Origin: an uncultured Burkholderiaceae bacterium
GTDB taxonomy: Bacteria > Pseudomonadota > Gammaproteobacteria > Burkholderiales > Burkholderiaceae_C
Length of the DNA stretch: 7,163 nt
Reading direction: 5' to 3'
Assembly: GCA_938022295.1 (NCBI GenBank)
Contig: CALIDR010000193.1
Span: 1 to 7,163 of the forward strand
Shown: positions 1-7,140 of the stretch, piece by piece
Numbering within the stretch: the stretch's first letter is position 1
How the letters are laid out: each line of letters begins with the position of its first letter
The notes under the pieces: generated by a model
What the model saw: only the letters and a program-made list of their open reading frames with translations
Databases searched by the model: none
Told to the model about the DNA's origin: nothing
Translations under genes and position numbers: made by a program

Positions 1-1311
1 GTCAAGCTCGCCACCGTGCTGCGCGCGGCCTTCGCCGGCGGCGCGGGCGGGGGCGCCGGGGGGTCGGCGGCGCCGACGCCCGTCGCGCTCGGCGCCGCGC
101 CCGCGGCGGCGCCTGCGGGCACGACGGCCGCGCTCGGCGGCGCCGGCGCGACGCCGGCGACGACGCCGGTGGCGGCGTCGGCCGGACCCGCGACCGGCGG
201 CAACATCCAGGCCGATCCGTCGACCAACTCGCTGATCATCACCGCCCCCGAGCCGCTGTACCGCCAGATGCGGGCGATGATCGAGCAGCTCGACACCCGG
301 CGCGCGCAGGTCTACATCGAGAGCCTGATCGTCGAGGTCAGCGGCGACAAGGCGGCCGAGTTCGGCTTCCAGTGGCAGGGCCTGCTCGGCAACAAGGGCG
401 ACCGCTGGGGGGCGGCGGCCGGCACCAACTACGGCGCGCAGGGCAACATCCTCGGCATCACGGCGGCCCAGCTCGGCGGCGGCAACGCCGCCGAAGGCGT
501 GTCGCTGAAGGAGGGGCTGAACTTCGCGCTGCTGCGCAACTACGGCGGCACGGTCGCGCTGGCGGCGATCGCCAACCTGCTGCAGAGCCAGTCCAACACC
601 AACATCGTCTCGACGCCGAACCTGATCACGCTCGACAACGAGGAGGCCAAGATCGTCGTCGGCTCCAACGTGCCGTTCGTCACCGGCCAGTTCACCAACA
701 CCGGCACCGGCGCGGTGACGAACCCGTTCCAGACCATCGAGCGGCAGGACGTGGGCCTGACGCTGCGCATCCGGCCGCAGATCGGCGAAGGCGGCACGGT
801 GCGGCTGACGATCTACCAGGAGGCCTCGCAGATCCTGGCCCGCGTCGCCCCGGGCACGTCCAACGCCGGGCCGTCGACGAGCAAGCGCTCGATCGAGTCG
901 ACGGTGGTCGTCGACGACGGCGCGATCCTCGTCCTCGGCGGCCTGATCGAGGACCGTTTCGAGGAGACGCGATCGCAGGTGCCGCTGCTGGGCGACCTGC
1001 CGATCGTCGGCGAGCTGTTCCGCAGCCAGAGCCGCACCAAGCAGCGCACCAACCTGATGGTGTTCCTGCGCCCGGTGATCATGCGCGACGCCGGCAGCGC
1101 CGAGCGGCTGTCGCTCGACCGCTACGACCTGATGCGCGCCCAGCAGCAGGCCACGGTGCCGGCGCCGAGCGCCGTGGTGCCGATCCACGACGCGCCGGTG
1201 CTCGCGCCGCTCGAGGGCACCCCCGGCACCCCGCCGCCGCCGGTGCTGCCGCCGCTGGCGGCGCCGATGCCCGCCCCCCTGCCGCCGCCGCCCGCGGCGG
1301 CGCCGCAGTGA
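1..1311 (+). CDS. gspD: Type II secretion system secretin GspD (5' end missing)
   Basis: This gene encodes the outer-membrane secretin, the multimeric channel through which folded exoproteins leave the cell. The reading frame is already open at base 1, so the signal peptide and the first N-domains lie outside the window. The visible part starts at the end of an N-domain. It continues through an Ala/Gly/Pro/Thr-rich linker (about 31-200) and the motif IQADPSTNSLIITAPEP (205-255). The secretin domain then begins with VYIESLIVEV (310-339). Characteristic blocks follow: NIVSTPNLITLDNEEAKIVV (601-660), VVVDDGAILVLGGLIEDR (904-957) and the secretin signature region at 979-1083, containing PLLGDLPIVGELF. 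The C-terminus (about 1150-1308) is a Pro/Ala-rich tail. gspE starts 25 bp after the stop, which fits one operon. The family assignment is certain. GspD is preferred over PilQ because of the gspE and gspF neighbours. Confidence 0.96.
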   Translation, partial: VKLATVLRAAFAGGAGGGAGGSAAPTPVALGAAPAAAPAGTTAALGGAGATPATTPVAASAGPATGGNIQADPSTNSLIITAPEPLYRQMRAMIEQLDTRRAQVYIESLIVEVSGDKAAEFGFQWQGLLGNKGDRWGAAAGTNYGAQGNILGITAAQLGGGNAAEGVSLKEGLNFALLRNYGGTVALAAIANLLQSQSNTNIVSTPNLITLDNEEAKIVVGSNVPFVTGQFTNTGTGAVTNPFQTIERQDVGLTLRIRPQIGEGGTVRLTIYQEASQILARVAPGTSNAGPSTSKRSIESTVVVDDGAILVLGGLIEDRFEETRSQVPLLGDLPIVGELFRSQSRTKQRTNLMVFLRPVIMRDAGSAERLSLDRYDLMRAQQQATVPAPSAVVPIHDAPVLAPLEGTPGTPPPPVLPPLAAPMPAPLPPPPAAAPQ

Positions 1312-1336
1312 GCGGGGCCGAGGCAGATCGCCGACG

Positions 1337-2752
<1,416 letters not shown>

Positions 2753-2758
<6 letters not shown>

Positions 2759-2840
2759 CGAATGACGAATGACGGATGAAGGCCGCCGCCGCGACGCGGC
2801 GGCCCTGTTCTTCATTTTCATCTTCATCTTCATCTTCATC
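2753..2840. repeat. Composite intergenic repeat element between gspE and gspF
   Basis: The 87-bp gap between gspE and gspF is almost entirely repetitive. The left part has three perfect 7-bp tandem units GAATGAC (2753-2759, 2760-2766, 2767-2773) followed by GGATGAA (2774-2780). The centre is a GC-rich hairpin with 9-bp arms (2781-2789 and 2796-2804). The right part, after CTGTTC, has five 6-bp units TTCAT[T/C] (2811-2840). Read on the - strand, the right units are GATGAA, similar to the left-side GGATGAA, so the element is roughly an inverted structure with related but unequal arms. The gspE stop codon (2756-2758) falls inside the first 7-bp unit. The composition is clearly less GC-rich than both flanking genes apart from the hairpin. 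From memory, similar GTCATTC/GATGAA strings occur between genes in other GC-rich bacteria, but this was not searched. No transposase is present. Confidence 0.8.
2781..2816 (+). terminator. Possible attenuator hairpin ahead of gspF
   Basis: Arms GGCCGCCGC (2781-2789) and GCGGCGGCC (2796-2804) pair perfectly around the 6-nt loop CGCGAC. After a short gap comes the T-rich stretch TTCTTCATTTT (2808-2818). The layout resembles a weak intrinsic terminator, although the T-run is interrupted and starts a few bases late. ATGAA (2776-2780) could also pair with TTCAT (2811-2815) across an asymmetric bulge and lengthen the stem. It lies inside an operon, so partial attenuation of gspF or mRNA protection is more plausible than full termination. 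Confidence 0.35.
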
Positions 2841-2845
2841 ACCAA

Positions 2846-4060
2846 GTGCCCGCGTACAAGTTCGAAGCCCTCGACGCCGCCGGCCGGACGACGACCGGGC
2901 TGCTGGAGGCCGACAACGCCAAGGCGGCGCGTTCGCAGCTGCGCGCGCAGGCGCTGGTGCCGCTGTCGGTGGCGGCGGTCGGCGCCGCGGCCAACGACGC
3001 GCGCGTCGTGCGCTTCGGGCGGCGCGTGTTCTCGCCGACGTCGCTGGCGGTGTGGACGCGCCAGCTCGCCGGGCTCGTCACCTCGGGGCTGCCGCTCGAG
3101 CGCGCGCTCACGGCGCTCGCCGACGAGGCCGAGGACGCGCGCCAGCGCGAACTCGTCGCCCACCTGAGGAGCGAGGTCAACGCCGGCAGCGCGTTCGCGC
3201 GCGCGCTGGCCACCGCGCCGCGCGAGTTCGACGAGGTCTACCGCGCGGTGGTGGCCGCCGGCGAGCAGAGCGGCGCGCTGGGCGCCGTGCTCGAGCGGCT
3301 GGCCGACGACCTCGAGGCGCGCCAGGCGCTGAAGGCCAAGCTGATCGGTGCGACGCTGTACCCGGCGATCGTGTCGCTGATCGCCGTCGTGATCGTCGTC
3401 TTCCTCGTCACCTACGTCGTGCCGCAGGTGGCGAGCGTGTTCACCGGCTCCAAGCGCGCGCTGCCGGCGCTGACGGTGGCGATGCTGGCGATCAGCGACT
3501 TCGTGCGCAGCTGGGGCTGGCTGGTGCTGCTCGCGCTGGCCGCCGGCGGCGCCGCGCTGGCGCTGGCCCTGCGCAGCGACGCGTTCCGCGAGCGCTTCGA
3601 CGCCGCATGGCTGCGCCTGCCGCTGCTCGGCCGCCTGGCGCGCGGCTACAACGCGGCGCGCTTTTCCGGCACGCTCGCGATGCTGGCCGGCGCCGGGGTG
3701 CCGATCCTGAAGGCGCTGCAGGCGGCGGCCGAGACGCTGGCCAACCGCGCGCTGCGCGCCGACGCGATGGACGCGCTGGTGCAGGTGCGCGAGGGCGCGC
3801 CGCTGGCGGCGGCGCTGGCGGCCAAGAAGCGTTTCCCGGGGCTGCTCGCGATGTTCGCGCGGCTGGGCGAGCAGACCGGCCAGCTGCCGCAGATGCTCGC
3901 CCGCGCCGCCGCGCAGCAGAGCGCCGAGGTGCAGCGCCGCGCGCTGGCGCTGGCGACGATCCTCGAGCCGCTGCTGATCGTCGCGATGGGCGTCGTCGTG
4001 ATGCTGATCGTGCTCGCCGTGCTGCTGCCGATCATCCAGCTCAACACCTGGGTGCGCTGA
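2846..4060 (+). CDS. gspF: Type II secretion system inner-membrane platform protein GspF
   Basis: GspF is the polytopic inner-membrane protein of the T2SS assembly platform and links the GspE ATPase to the growing pseudopilus. The 404-residue length is normal. The N-terminus PAYKFEALDAAGR is typical of the family and fixes the start at the GTG at 2846. No other start is available in the repeat upstream. Two copies of the T2SSF cytoplasmic domain are visible (about 65-190 and 270-392). Membrane segments lie at about residues 171-199, 223-243 and 372-397. The second domain carries the conserved block SGTLAMLAGAGVPILKAL (274-291). There is no purine-rich Shine-Dalgarno site before the GTG, because the upstream DNA is the TTCATC repeat. 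Translation may therefore rely on coupling or be weak. The gene ends the recognisable gsp cluster in this window. Confidence 0.96.
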   Translation: MPAYKFEALDAAGRTTTGLLEADNAKAARSQLRAQALVPLSVAAVGAAANDARVVRFGRRVFSPTSLAVWTRQLAGLVTSGLPLERALTALADEAEDARQRELVAHLRSEVNAGSAFARALATAPREFDEVYRAVVAAGEQSGALGAVLERLADDLEARQALKAKLIGATLYPAIVSLIAVVIVVFLVTYVVPQVASVFTGSKRALPALTVAMLAISDFVRSWGWLVLLALAAGGAALALALRSDAFRERFDAAWLRLPLLGRLARGYNAARFSGTLAMLAGAGVPILKALQAAAETLANRALRADAMDALVQVREGAPLAAALAAKKRFPGLLAMFARLGEQTGQLPQMLARAAAQQSAEVQRRALALATILEPLLIVAMGVVVMLIVLAVLLPIIQLNTWVR

Positions 4061-4242
4061 CCCGGCGGCCCCGGACGTGAACGACCACCGCAGTCGCGGG
4101 GGCTTCGGGCGCCGCCGCCTTGCGGCGGGCCCGGCATTTGCTTCACACTTTTGACAGACGCGGCAAGGGCGGGCTTTTCCGCCCGCCGCCCCTTGCGGCG
4201 TCTGCTGCAATCGATTCGGAAGTGCTGTATGGAGGTTCGTTG
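4061..4242 (+). promoter_or_regulatory. Structured leader of the AAA+ ATPase gene
   Basis: This gap contains three potential hairpins. The first pairs CCGCCGC (4112-4118) with GCGGCGG (4122-4128) across a CTT loop. The second pairs GGCGGGC (4168-4174) with GCCCGCC (4181-4187). The third pairs CGCCGC (4184-4189) with GCGGCG (4195-4200). The last two share bases 4184-4187, so they exclude each other. A perfect -35 hexamer TTGACA sits at 4151-4156, but no good -10 is found 16-18 bp downstream, so a promoter is only possible. None of the hairpins is followed by a clear T-run. GGAGG at 4231-4235 lies 7 nt before the ATG at 4243 and is a strong ribosome site that decides the start. Confidence 0.45.
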
Positions 4243-5244
4243 ATGGGCAATCCGTCCACCGACCTGGTCCCGGTCCCGCCCTCGGGCGGCATTCCGGTGG
4301 CGAAGATGCGCCACGTCTACCGGCTCGACGACGTCGAGAAGCGGCTGCACAAGCTGCCGCCGAAGGAGCACGAGTCGCTGCGCGCGACCTACGAGCGCAT
4401 GCTGGAGAAGGGCCCCGAGCGCTTCCAGGTCAAGCCCGCCGGCCTGCCGGCGATGGAGCACCTGTACGAGACGCTGCCGAACTTCCACGAGGTGCTCGAC
4501 GACCTGAAGCGCCAGCTCGCGCTGTGCCACGACAGCGGCGACGCGCTCGAGATCACGCCGATGCTGCTGCTCGGCCCGCCGGGCGTGGGCAAGACGCACT
4601 TCGCGCGCGAGGTCGCGCAGCTGCTCGGCACCGGGATGGGGTTCCTGTCGATGAGCTCGCTCACCGCCGGCTGGGTGCTGTCGGGCGCGTCGAGCCAGTG
4701 GAAGGGGGCGCGCCCGGGCAAGGTCTTCGAGACGCTCGTCGACGGCAACTACGCCAACCCGGTGATGGTCGTCGACGAGATCGACAAGGCGCGCGGCGAG
4801 CACGCCTACGACCCGCTGGGCGCGCTGTACAGCCTGCTCGAGCACGACACGGCGCACCACTTCACCGACGAGTTCGCCGAGGTCGCGATCGACGCCAGCC
4901 AGGTGATCTGGGTGGCCACCGCCAACGACGAGCGTGCGATCCCGGAGCCGATCCTCAACCGGATGAACGTCTACGCGGTGCAGATGCCCGACCGCGACGC
5001 CGCGCGGGCGATCGCGCGCCGGCTGTACCTGAGCATCCGCGCCGCCCACGCCTGGGGCGAACGGTTCGACCCCGAGCCCGCGCCGGCCACGCTCGACCGC
5101 ATGGCCGAACTCGCGCCGCGCGAGATGCGCCGCGCCTGGATGACCGGTTTCGGCAACGCCAAGCTCGACCATCGCGGCACCGTCGAGGTGCGCGACCTGC
5201 CGGACCCGAACCCCAAGCGCCCCCCCATCGGTTTCGTTCACTGA
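4243..5244 (+). CDS. Stand-alone Lon-like AAA+ ATPase
   Basis: This is a 333-residue ATPase with one AAA+ module most like that of Lon protease. Walker A is GPPGVGKT (residues 111-118) and Walker B is VMVVDEID (174-181). A pore-loop-like segment QWKGARPGKV (152-161) corresponds to the aromatic-x-Gly pore loop of Lon, with Trp in place of Tyr. Sensor 1 is WVATAND (223-229), and the likely arginine finger is R240 in ILNRM. A sensor-2-like block APREMRRA (291-298) follows. The first 110 residues are helical in character and do not look like the Lon substrate-binding domain. The protein ends without the Ser-Lys protease domain, so proteolysis is not expected. A remodelling or chaperone-like role is inferred, and its substrate is unknown. 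The start follows a good GGAGG site. An upstream in-frame extension to about 4120 is rejected because it crosses the leader hairpins. It is separated from gspF by 182 bp and is probably its own unit. Confidence 0.85.
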   Translation: MGNPSTDLVPVPPSGGIPVAKMRHVYRLDDVEKRLHKLPPKEHESLRATYERMLEKGPERFQVKPAGLPAMEHLYETLPNFHEVLDDLKRQLALCHDSGDALEITPMLLLGPPGVGKTHFAREVAQLLGTGMGFLSMSSLTAGWVLSGASSQWKGARPGKVFETLVDGNYANPVMVVDEIDKARGEHAYDPLGALYSLLEHDTAHHFTDEFAEVAIDASQVIWVATANDERAIPEPILNRMNVYAVQMPDRDAARAIARRLYLSIRAAHAWGERFDPEPAPATLDRMAELAPREMRRAWMTGFGNAKLDHRGTVEVRDLPDPNPKRPPIGFVH

Positions 5245-5254
5245 GGGCCGCGGC

Positions 5255-5280
5255 TCCAAGCCTGCCTGCGCAGGCTTGGA
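5255..5280 (+). repeat. Hairpin 1 of a covarying pair (CTGC loop)
   Basis: Arms TCCAAGCCTGC (5255-5265) and GCAGGCTTGGA (5270-5280) pair perfectly over 11 bp around the loop CTGC. It begins 10 bp after the ATPase stop codon, so it could stabilise or end that transcript, but no T-run follows. It matches the architecture of the hairpin at 5326-5351. Confidence 0.8.
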
Positions 5281-5287
5281 CAGCCCG

Positions 5288-5334
5288 AAGGCCACGAGCT
5301 CTGCGAGCGGCATGAGCCCCGCGGCTCCGGGCCG
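5288..5334. repeat. 47-bp direct repeat, copy 1
   Basis: By eye this copy matches 5438-5484 at 44 of 47 positions. It lies between hairpin 1 and hairpin 2 and ends inside the 5' arm of hairpin 2. It contains the inner mini-stem GCTC-TGC-GAGC and the shared CCGCGGCTCC box. Confidence 0.85.
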
Positions 5335-5351
5335 ACCTGCGTCGGCCCGGA
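5326..5351 (+). repeat. Hairpin 2 of a covarying pair (CTGC loop)
   Basis: Arms TCCGGGCCGAC (5326-5336) and GTCGGCCCGGA (5341-5351) form an 11-bp perfect stem with the loop CTGC. Compared with hairpin 1, stem length, loop and the first three base pairs are the same, while four base pairs differ with both sides changed together. It starts 71 bp after hairpin 1 starts. Confidence 0.8.
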
Positions 5352-5359
5352 CGGTGCGA

Positions 5360-5378
5360 CAGCGCGCGTTGCGCGCTG
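5360..5378 (+). repeat. Hairpin with GTT loop
   Basis: Arms CAGCGCGC (5360-5367) and GCGCGCTG (5371-5378) pair perfectly around the loop GTT. It belongs to the repeat region between the two 47-bp modules. By itself an 8-bp GC-only hairpin is weak evidence in such GC-rich DNA. Confidence 0.45.
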
Positions 5379-5411
5379 CGGCGAAGGCTCGTGTCGCGAC
5401 AGCGACGTGAA

Positions 5412-5426
5412 GGCGCCGCAGGCGCC
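5412..5426 (+). repeat. Short hairpin GGCGCC with GCA loop
   Basis: The two GGCGCC arms (5412-5417 and 5421-5426) pair around the loop GCA. It stands just before the second 47-bp module, much as a hairpin stands before the first. It could also arise by chance at this base composition. Confidence 0.35.
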
Positions 5427-5437
5427 GGGCCGAAGCC

Positions 5438-5484
5438 AAGGCCGCGAGCTCTGCGAGCGGCATCAGCCCCGCGGCTCCAGGCCG
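5438..5484. repeat. 47-bp direct repeat, copy 2
   Basis: This copy begins exactly 150 bp after copy 1, with three mismatches. The hairpin expected after its CCGCGGCTCC box is degraded. TCCAGGC (5475-5481) can pair with a following GCCTCGA, with one mismatch and a long loop, suggesting a decayed third member of the hairpin family. Confidence 0.85.
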
Positions 5485-5619
5485 TTGCCGCCAGCCTCGA
5501 CCGGCGCCGGCCCGATCCGCGCCACTGTCGCCGAACTGGCACCGGGCGCCGCCGCTGCTCCACCGACCGCGATCGCGACCCGCGCCCGACACTGACGACT
5601 CCGCCGCCCGGAGCCCGCC

Positions 5620-5940
5620 ATGCAGGTCTCGCAGTCGACGCCGATCATCGTGCACCGCGCCGAGTTCGTCGACGCGCTGCACCTGCTGCTGCGCGGCCAC
5701 TGGCTGGTGCGCGTCGGCGACGGCGCCGGCTGCACGACGATCGACGGCGCGCCGCTGTGGCACTCGTTCGACACCCTGCAGCACTACGGGCTGATCGACG
5801 AAGTCGACAACCGCGAGGGCTTCCCCGGCGTGCGCTACTTCCGCCTCAGCGACCGCGGGCACGACTTCGCCCGCCGCGCCTGGGACGCCTGGTGCCGCTG
5901 CCCCTGGTGGCAGCGCCTGCTCGTGCGCCTGACGGGCTGA
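5620..5940 (+). CDS. Uncharacterised 106-residue protein, possibly winged-helix
   Basis: I do not recognise a named family. The protein is soluble, with no signal peptide or membrane segment. Its middle and end, LQHYGLIDEVDN (residues 53-64) followed by GFPGVRYFRLSDRGHDFARR (67-86), resemble the recognition helix, wing and final helix of winged-helix proteins, where a 'YxLSDRGxxFA' pattern is common. This is a weak structural inference. The C-terminus is Trp-rich (WDAWCRCPWWQRLL, 88-101), with two cysteines spaced CxC. The ATG has a GGAG ribosome site (5610-5613) at 6-nt spacing. That site may be partly folded into a 5-bp hairpin with CTCCG (5599-5603). The codon pattern matches neighbouring genes, which supports real coding. 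The nucleotidase gene begins 31 bp after the stop. Confidence 0.75.
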   Translation: MQVSQSTPIIVHRAEFVDALHLLLRGHWLVRVGDGAGCTTIDGAPLWHSFDTLQHYGLIDEVDNREGFPGVRYFRLSDRGHDFARRAWDAWCRCPWWQRLLVRLTG

Positions 5941-5964
5941 CCGCCGGCGCCCGCGGCGTACCAT
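5937..5964 (+). promoter_or_regulatory. Possible promoter for a leaderless nucleotidase mRNA
   Basis: CTGACC (5937-5942) matches four of six bases of the -35 consensus. TACCAT (5959-5964) matches four of six of the -10, including the key T, A and final T, with 16 bp between them. Transcription would start about 7-8 bp later, at or next to the ATG at 5972. There is no Shine-Dalgarno site before that ATG, which fits a leaderless message. The -35 overlaps the stop codon of the upstream gene. Confidence 0.4.
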
Positions 5965-5971
5965 CGCCGCC

Positions 5972-6910
5972 ATGCCCGCCACGCTCGACGGCCGCCTCGT
6001 CGTCGCGATCTCCTCGCGCGCGCTGTTCGACTTCGAGGACGAGAACCGCGTCTTCGAGGCCGGCGACGACCGCGCCTACATGGCGCTGCAGCTGCAGCGG
6101 CTCGACGAGCCGGCCGCCCCCGGCGTCGCGTTCTCGCTCGTGCGCAAGCTGCTCGCGTTCAACGCCGATGCCGGCGCGCGCGACCGCGTCGAGGTCGTGA
6201 TGCTGTCGCGCAACGATCCGGTGTCGGGCATGCGCGTGTTCCGCTCTGCGCAGCACTACGGCCTGCCGATCGAACGCGGCGTGTTCACCCGCGGCGAAAG
6301 CCCCTGGCGCTACCTGAAGCCGCTGCACGCGAACCTGTTCCTGTCGGCCAACGAGGCCGACGTGCGCCAGGCGCTGGCCGCCGGCGTGCCGGCCGCGCGC
6401 GTGCTGCCGCACGCGGCGCGCGCGAGCGACGCCCACCCGCACGAGGTACGCATCGCGTTCGACGGCGACGCGGTGCTGTTCTCCGACGAGGCCGAGCGCG
6501 TGTTCCAGCGCGCCGGGCTCGACGCGTTCCAGACCCACGAGCAGGTGCGCGCGGCCACCCCGCTCGCCCCTGGGCCGTTCAAGCCGCTGCTCGAGGCGCT
6601 GCACCGGCTGCAGCAGCAGCCCGCGCACGGCATGCGCATCCGCACCGCGCTCGTCACCGCGCGCAGCGCGCCGGCGCACGAGCGCGCGATCCGCACGCTG
6701 ATGGCGTGGCGCGTCGACGTCGACGAGGCGATGTTCCTCGGCGGTCTGCCCAAGGGCGACTTCCTGCGCGAGTTCGACGCCGACTTCTTCTTCGACGACC
6801 AAACCGGCCACGTCGAGCACGCCGCCGCGCGCGTGCCGGCCGGCCATGTCGCGGCAGGCGTCGCCAACGCGCCCGAGGTGCCCGTCGCCGCCGCGGCCGG
6901 CGAGCCGTGA
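5972..6910 (+). CDS. Cytosolic 5'-nucleotidase, cN-I family
   Basis: This protein is predicted to dephosphorylate nucleoside 5'-monophosphates in the cytoplasm, a step in nucleotide salvage and pool balance. The 312 residues are collinear with the bacterial 5-nucleotidase family (Pfam PF06189) and, as I recall, with animal NT5C1A/B. The conserved N-terminal block is AISSRALFDFEDEN (residues 12-25), followed by LSRNDP (79-84) and GESPWRYLKP (108-117). HAD motif I is IAFDGDAVLFSDE (161-173), with D164 as predicted nucleophile and D166 as acid/base. Motif II is LVTARS (227-232), the motif III lysine is probably K261 in LPKGDF, and motif IV is FFFDDQ (272-277). VPAGHVAAGV (288-297) matches the usual C-terminal block. 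All catalytic residues are present, so activity is expected. Whether AMP, IMP or a deoxynucleotide is preferred cannot be told. The start has no ribosome site but a promoter-like sequence just upstream. Confidence 0.92.
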   Translation: MPATLDGRLVVAISSRALFDFEDENRVFEAGDDRAYMALQLQRLDEPAAPGVAFSLVRKLLAFNADAGARDRVEVVMLSRNDPVSGMRVFRSAQHYGLPIERGVFTRGESPWRYLKPLHANLFLSANEADVRQALAAGVPAARVLPHAARASDAHPHEVRIAFDGDAVLFSDEAERVFQRAGLDAFQTHEQVRAATPLAPGPFKPLLEALHRLQQQPAHGMRIRTALVTARSAPAHERAIRTLMAWRVDVDEAMFLGGLPKGDFLREFDADFFFDDQTGHVEHAAARVPAGHVAAGVANAPEVPVAAAAGEP

Positions 6911-7140
6911 TGCCGCTGCTGCGTCGCCTGTGGCAGCCGCGGCGGCCGCTGTTCTGGCTGTGGCTGGGCTTCAACGCGCTGTCGTCGGGGTTCGCGTGGG
7001 CGCTGCGGCTGCCCGACCTGAGCGCGGCCGGCGTCGCGCTGTTCACTGCGCTGGCGCTGGCCAACGTCGCCGCCGGCCTCGTCGTGCTGTGGAAACTGCT
7101 GGCCGAGCCGCCGCCGGGCGCAACGGACGCCGCGCCGTAG
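6910..7140 (+). CDS. Small two-helix membrane protein, unknown function
   Basis: This 76-residue protein has two hydrophobic segments at about residues 13-33 and 39-64. They are separated by a short RLPDLSAA turn. The N-terminus is basic (RRLWQPRR), predicting both ends in the cytoplasm. The C-terminus is a short Pro/Ala tail. The ATG overlaps the nucleotidase stop codon as TGATG, so translation is probably coupled to that gene. I do not recognise a family. The same frame is open further upstream inside the nucleotidase gene, but that upstream part is Arg-rich shadow sequence, so the start at 6910 is chosen. A membrane partner or simple co-expression with the nucleotidase is possible but unproven. 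Confidence 0.75.
   Translation: MPLLRRLWQPRRPLFWLWLGFNALSSGFAWALRLPDLSAAGVALFTALALANVAAGLVVLWKLLAEPPPGATDAAP

Larger units (their letters stand above)
5245..5619. repeat. Noncoding, hairpin-dense repeat region
   Basis: No convincing gene is present in this stretch of about 375 bp. It contains two matching hairpins (5255-5280 and 5326-5351), a 47-bp module present twice 150 bp apart, two further hairpins (5360-5378 and 5412-5426), the palindrome TGTCGCGACA (5392-5401) and a decayed third hairpin near 5475. The sequence CCGCGGCTCC[A/G] occurs three times (near 5248, 5319 and 5469), each time just before or at the start of a hairpin arm. The organisation resembles BIME/REP-type intergenic mosaics, but no known REP family is recognised. 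The final part, about 5500-5605, shows no clear structure beyond a weak hairpin around the ribosome site of the next gene. Confidence 0.75.

Noticed and set aside
2785..2848. Minus-strand peptide with repeated Met-Lys from the GATGAA units
   Set aside because: It is a translation of the tandem repeat without a matching gene body. The DNA repeat explains it.
4151..4180. Perfect -35 TTGACA as a promoter for the ATPase gene
   Set aside because: The expected -10 region reads GC-rich or CTTTTC-like with no acceptable TATAAT match. It is kept only as a remark in the leader entry.
5288..5484. CRISPR-like repeat array
   Set aside because: There are only two repeat copies plus a degraded hairpin end, the spacing is too long and no cas genes are nearby.
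5407..5595. 62-codon + strand frame inside the repeat region
   Set aside because: It crosses a hairpin and the second 47-bp module, has no ribosome site and has no protein-like pattern.
3646..5982. Antisense open frame of 778 codons
   Set aside because: It covers the end of gspF, the ATPase gene and the noncoding repeats, with biased composition and no recognisable domain.
6910..7140. Toxin or holin reading of the small membrane protein
   Set aside because: Size and two helices alone are not evidence. No antitoxin, lysis gene or antisense RNA is visible.
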